From: JBMNQI01 sp050944055
GTDB lineage: Bacteria; Bacillota; Clostridia; Oscillospirales; Oscillospiraceae
Assembly: GCA_050944055.1 (NCBI GenBank)
Contig: JBMNQI010000070.1
Location: 1-10,072 of the forward strand
Length of the DNA: 10,072 nucleotides
Direction of reading: 5' to 3'
This document shows, one piece after another, positions 6,752 to 10,072 of the stretch. Under the pieces are notes generated by a model that saw only the letters and a program-made list of their open reading frames with translations, did no database searches and had not been told where the DNA came from. How positions within the stretch are numbered: the stretch's first letter is position 1; every line of letters starts with the position of its first letter. A program made the position numbers and the translations under genes.

Positions 6752-8629
6752 ATGACAAAAGTTGTATCTGAAGGCGTCTGGGTTATTGACAAAAGCCAGA
6801 GCTTTGAGTCGCTGACGATCCTCCCCGGGGCATCTATTGCCGCTCCGGAGGGTAAGTATGTCACGCTTACTGTGGACGGCATAGGCCGCACCATTGAGCC
6901 CGGCACTTATACCGGCGATGTGGTTTTGACCGTCTGCGACGACTTTGTCCGCTCCACCCTGCGCTTTGGCGAGGAGACCGTCAGTCATTTTCACGCCGGG
7001 GCCATCATTTCCGACGGAAAGCTCCTGAAAGAATGCTCTGTTTCTCCGATTATCCGCGGCGGCGCGGCTACCGACAGGGAAGCCAAAGATATTTCAATTG
7101 AATCCCACGAGTGGGATTTCAACGGCTTCTACATAACCGGCCGCTCGGACTACGAAATTAACAACATGAACATGCTCCTGGTGGGCGACGGCACTGATGA
7201 CTTTGTAGGTCTGGGCGCAGGCGTGGCCGTCACCGGCGACGCAAAAGTCACTATCAACAACTCCACTATTCACACCGACGGCATCGGCCGCGGCACGCTG
7301 TATGTCGGCGGCGACGGCGAAGTCACCATGAACGACTGCAAACTTTCCACCGTCAGTTATGTGCCCACGGCGGAGCAGATGGCGGAAGGCGCAAAGCTTC
7401 AGCGCATGATGGAGCCGCCCTGGGCCATCGGCCTGCGCGGCAACGGCCGCACGCTGAATTTAGCCGCCAACGGAAAGCTGAATCTCTACCGCTGCCATGT
7501 CACCTCAAACAGCTGGGGCGTCCTTTCCGTGGACGGCGCCCGCGTCAACCGCATGTATGTAAAAGACAGCCTGATCGAGCTGCTGGGCTCAAACGGATAC
7601 GGCTGCTTCTGCATCTGCGACGATTTTATGTTCGACTATAAGGCTTTCGGCGATCACGGCTGCATCGATACCATAGACCACTCCACCTTCAACGTTCCCT
7701 ACACCGGCATCATAATGTCCCTGGGCAACGGCAAGGGCGAGTTCAAAAACGGCAGCGTGGTCAACTCCGGCCGCTTCGGAGCCTTTGTCCACCGAAACAG
7801 CGGCGGCCTGCTGAAAATTAACAGCAAGTCCGTTTTTAACACTAAGGAATCCACAGTGGTTGTCAAAGGCTCGAACACCCGCTTTGAGTTCGACGACGCC
7901 GTCCTCAAGCCCGAAAACGGGACTATTATTCAGCTCATGGACAACGATGACGTAGGTATGGCCGCGGACGCCTTCTATGTCCCCGTAGGCATTGTTGACA
8001 AACGGGATAACCGCGACCTGAGCGTGGCAATTCCCACCGAGGACGTGTTTGTGACCATATCCAACATGAAGGCTGAGGGCAACTTCCTCAACTCCACCAC
8101 GAATATCATGGCCTGCAACCGCCGCGTGCCCTGGGATGTTCCTGAAGGCACGCCTCCCCCTGCCAAAAAAATACCCGACGACGGTCCTCCTCCATTGGGC
8201 AGCGAACTGCCGCAGATTCCCCTGGGTCCGGATGGCAAGCCCGTTCTGCGCGGCTTTGTGGGCGAAGACCTGATGGGCGCCAAGAATATGGATGTAAGCA
8301 TTAAGAACGCCCATGTAACCGGCATTATCAGCTCCGCGACGGCTGCTTATAAGCAGGGCCTGACCGTCATAACCAAGGAGAATTGCGAAGAACTGTCGAA
8401 CATCACCCAGACCCCGGCCGAACCCATCAATAACGGCGTCATCGTGAGAATCGACGGCAGCAGCTCCTGGACGGTGACCGGGACCAGCTGGCTGACACGT
8501 CTTGTCATCGCCCCCGGCGCTATCGTTAAGGGAGCTGACGGCCGTCGGCTCCGTATGACCGTGGACGGCGCTGAAGCTCCTGTCGCCAGCGGAGAGTACA
8601 TCGGCATCATCTGCCTTTCCCTTGAGTAA
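6752..8629 (+). CDS. Predicted right-handed beta-helix protein of unknown function
   Basis: A 625-residue protein that I do not recognise as a named family. No signal peptide, membrane segment or sorting motif is visible, so it is probably cytoplasmic. Residues about 62-450 alternate short hydrophobic strands with Asn/Asp/Gly turns (for example VTINNSTIH, VTMNDCKLS, LNLYRCHVT, FKNGSVVNSG), the pattern of a parallel beta-helix. Two related modules cap it: residues 20-61 and 583-624 align without gaps over 42 positions, sharing PGA, TVDG and a G-x-Y-x-G ending. A cysteine group C285-x-C287-x-C289 with H302 and C304 interrupts the helix. Residues about 460-497 are proline-rich and probably a flexible linker. 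No polysaccharide lyase or hydrolase active site is apparent. It sits 22 bases after a flavoenzyme and 73 before a flavodoxin/ferredoxin gene, which suggests a role connected with the redox system, such as scaffold or substrate binding; that is inference. Confidence 0.8.
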   Translation: MTKVVSEGVWVIDKSQSFESLTILPGASIAAPEGKYVTLTVDGIGRTIEPGTYTGDVVLTVCDDFVRSTLRFGEETVSHFHAGAIISDGKLLKECSVSPIIRGGAATDREAKDISIESHEWDFNGFYITGRSDYEINNMNMLLVGDGTDDFVGLGAGVAVTGDAKVTINNSTIHTDGIGRGTLYVGGDGEVTMNDCKLSTVSYVPTAEQMAEGAKLQRMMEPPWAIGLRGNGRTLNLAANGKLNLYRCHVTSNSWGVLSVDGARVNRMYVKDSLIELLGSNGYGCFCICDDFMFDYKAFGDHGCIDTIDHSTFNVPYTGIIMSLGNGKGEFKNGSVVNSGRFGAFVHRNSGGLLKINSKSVFNTKESTVVVKGSNTRFEFDDAVLKPENGTIIQLMDNDDVGMAADAFYVPVGIVDKRDNRDLSVAIPTEDVFVTISNMKAEGNFLNSTTNIMACNRRVPWDVPEGTPPPAKKIPDDGPPPLGSELPQIPLGPDGKPVLRGFVGEDLMGAKNMDVSIKNAHVTGIISSATAAYKQGLTVITKENCEELSNITQTPAEPINNGVIVRIDGSSSWTVTGTSWLTRLVIAPGAIVKGADGRRLRMTVDGAEAPVASGEYIGIICLSLE

Positions 8630-8637
8630 TATCACGT

Positions 8638-8668
8638 CGAGAGCCGGTAGCACGCTTACCGGCTCTCG
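8638..8668 (+). terminator. Perfect 12-bp hairpin between beta-helix and flavodoxin/ferredoxin genes
   Basis: CGAGAGCCGGTA (8638-8649) pairs perfectly with TACCGGCTCTCG (8657-8668) around a seven-base loop, eight bases after the beta-helix stop. The sequence after it (GTCCATCTCTCATATG) has no T-run. It could be a partial terminator or an mRNA-stabilising or processing stem that sets the expression of the downstream genes. Confidence 0.5.
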
Positions 8669-8690
8669 GTCCATCTCTCATATGTTTCAG

Positions 8691-8696
8691 AAAGGA
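8691..8696 (+). promoter_or_regulatory. Ribosome binding site fixing the flavodoxin/ferredoxin start
   Basis: AAAGGA lies six bases before ATG 8703. The frame is open upstream to 8622, but that extension would run through the hairpin and displace the flavodoxin N-terminus. Confidence 0.75.
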
Positions 8697-8702
8697 ACTA
8701 AT

Positions 8703-9761
8703 ATGAAAGCTATTGTCATTTATTACTCTCAGACCGGCAACACCAAAAAAATCGCGCAGGTGATTGCACGCGGTATTGAAAAGGAAAACAAGCAGTGCGA
8801 CCTTATCCGGTTCCAGGACGTAACTTATGAAAACCTTGTGCCCTATGACCTCATCGGCATCGGTACGCCCGTCTGGGGCTCCTGCCCCACGTTAAACGTC
8901 GTGGATTTTATTGAGAAAATGCCGGAGACTTTTGCAGGCAAGCATGTCTTTTACTTCTGCACGCACGGCATGACACCCGGCCGTGCCATTATACGCGCCA
9001 CCAACCCCATGTATAAAAAGGGCCTTACCGTGCTCGGCTGGAGGGACTGGTACGGCTCCGCCTCGCTGCCCGGACATCTAAAGCCCTGGTTTACAGACGG
9101 CCATCCGGATGAAATTGACCTGGCGGAAGCGGAGAACTTCGGCGAAGCCATGGCGAGGCACAGCCTGAAACTCGCCGCCGACGGCGACACAAGCATACTG
9201 CCCGAGCCTCTGACCAATGAGGTCTGCGACTATATTTACGGCCCGGGCCATCCCTTCCTCTTTGGGGAAGGCATGCCGGAGCCCCCCATGCCCGAGAATA
9301 TGCCTGACCGGCCTAAATCCGAGGACTTCCCCCCGCTGAAATATCCCACCACCTTGAGCTATACCATGAAGCTGGAGAACAAGAAGGGCACGGACTTAAA
9401 CGCATTTTCGCCTCACGCTCAAATTGACGCCGATAAGTGCATCGGCTGCAACCGCTGCGTGGAAGCATGCTTCTGCGGCAATATTGACGGCTCCACCAAG
9501 CCGCCCACGATCATCAACCCCTACTGCGAGCATTGCTTTTTCTGCGAGGGCGTCTGCCCGACCGGCGCCATGACATTTGCGTTCCGCCCCGCTCCCAAAA
9601 GCAAGCAGGAAGCTCTGGAGGCCCTGGGCTGCTATGTCAAAATTCTCAATGACGCCGAAGCGAAGGGCCAGTTCCGCCGGCTCGTCAAGGAGGATGACAT
9701 CGGCTGGACAACCCCCTGGGAGTTAGCCACCGGGCACCCCAGGCACAAGGAAATTCCTTAA
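8703..9761 (+). CDS. Flavodoxin-ferredoxin fusion protein (EFR1-type)
   Basis: A 352-residue soluble electron carrier. The N-terminal flavodoxin-like domain (about 1-165) starts with the strand MKAIVIYYSQTGNT, which holds the FMN phosphate loop S-x-T-G-N-T, and continues with GTPVWGSCP and a THGMTPG segment. A linker of about 80 residues, rich in proline between roughly 185 and 225, leads to a bacterial-type ferredoxin domain with two [4Fe-4S] motifs: C246, C249, C252, C256 and C275, C278, C281, C285, the second followed by proline. An extra cysteine, C258, lies after the first motif, which lacks the usual proline. The architecture matches proteins annotated as EFR1 family ferredoxins in anaerobes. 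It could pass low-potential electrons from central metabolism to a partner flavoenzyme. The neighbouring FAD enzymes are the obvious candidates, but the pairing is inferred. Confidence 0.9.
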   Translation: MKAIVIYYSQTGNTKKIAQVIARGIEKENKQCDLIRFQDVTYENLVPYDLIGIGTPVWGSCPTLNVVDFIEKMPETFAGKHVFYFCTHGMTPGRAIIRATNPMYKKGLTVLGWRDWYGSASLPGHLKPWFTDGHPDEIDLAEAENFGEAMARHSLKLAADGDTSILPEPLTNEVCDYIYGPGHPFLFGEGMPEPPMPENMPDRPKSEDFPPLKYPTTLSYTMKLENKKGTDLNAFSPHAQIDADKCIGCNRCVEACFCGNIDGSTKPPTIINPYCEHCFFCEGVCPTGAMTFAFRPAPKSKQEALEALGCYVKILNDAEAKGQFRRLVKEDDIGWTTPWELATGHPRHKEIP

Positions 9762-9788
9762 TACATAGTCCGAAAAGGAGAAAACCGG

Positions 9789-10072
9789 ATGAAAGCTATT
9801 GTTGTTTACTATTCTCAGACGGGCAATACCAAAAAAATTGCGCAGGCAATTGCCCGCGGCATAGAAAAGGAAAACGGGCAATGCGACTGCACGCGTCTTC
9901 AGGACCTGAACCCCCATTCACTTGACGGCTACGACCTGATTGGCTTCGGCAGTCCCGTCTGGTCCAGCCTTCCGACGATGAATCTGCTCACCTACATTGA
10001 GGAGCTGCCCGACAGCGTGGCCGGCAAGCACGCCTTCTTCTACTGCACGCACGGCATGACGCCCGGCCGATG
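9789..10072 (+). CDS. Second flavodoxin/ferredoxin-type protein, 5' part
   Basis: The window ends after 94 codons and two bases of this gene. The ATG at 9789 follows AAGGAG (9775-9780) with an eight-base spacer, 27 bases after the previous stop. The product begins MKAIVVYYSQTGNTKKIAQA and continues with GFGSPVWSSLP and CTHGMTPGR, so its flavodoxin domain is closely similar to the upstream protein along its whole visible length. It is a tandem paralogue, diverged mainly around residues 31-50. Whether it also carries the ferredoxin domain cannot be seen here. Two copies in a row may serve different partners or potentials. Confidence 0.88.
   Translation, partial: MKAIVVYYSQTGNTKKIAQAIARGIEKENGQCDCTRLQDLNPHSLDGYDLIGFGSPVWSSLPTMNLLTYIEELPDSVAGKHAFFYCTHGMTPGR

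Noticed and set aside
7589..8674. A 361-codon minus-strand frame opposite the beta-helix gene
   Set aside because: It is low in recognisable motifs and its hydrophobic and glycine pattern mirrors the well-supported plus-strand gene.

Overview
The window looks like the chromosome of an anaerobic, Gram-positive-type bacterium of the class Clostridia. The evidence is AGGAG-type ribosome binding sites, a secreted protein with S-layer homology (SLH) domains, an ABC-2-type drug/peptide exporter ATPase, and a cluster of FAD-dependent reductase-like enzymes beside flavodoxin/ferredoxin fusions. Base composition is moderately GC-rich. No rRNA, tRNA, CRISPR array, transposase or integrase was seen. The taxonomic placement is inferred from gene content only.

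Layout: (1) 1-940, minus strand: an ABC transporter ATPase followed by the first codons of what is probably its permease. (2) 941-1187: a divergent promoter region. (3) 1188-3017, plus strand: a secreted SLH protein with about five C-terminal beta-type repeats. (4) 3018-3250: a gene-free stretch between convergent genes, holding two strong hairpins. (5) 3251-5471, minus strand: an intact 513-residue FAD-dependent oxidoreductase preceded by the 3' remnant of a second one. (6) 5464-6729, plus strand: a third FAD-dependent oxidoreductase lacking its N-terminal FAD-binding part, joined head-to-head to the minus-strand remnant near position 5465. (7) 6752-8629, plus strand: a 625-residue predicted beta-helix protein of no recognised function, with related modules at its two ends. 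(8) 8703-9761 and 9789-end, plus strand: tandem paralogues of a flavodoxin fused to a two-cluster ferredoxin (seen complete only in the first copy).

Together 3251-10072 reads as a redox island. Flavodoxin/ferredoxin proteins could supply low-potential electrons to soluble flavoenzymes of the fumarate-reductase-flavoprotein superfamily that reduce an unknown organic acceptor. The beta-helix protein is an unexplained companion. The two points that most deserve attention are this beta-helix protein and the junction at about 5465, where two paralogous flavoenzyme genes have both lost their 5' ends. That junction is either a real rearrangement that destroyed a divergent gene pair and its promoters, or an assembly chimera.
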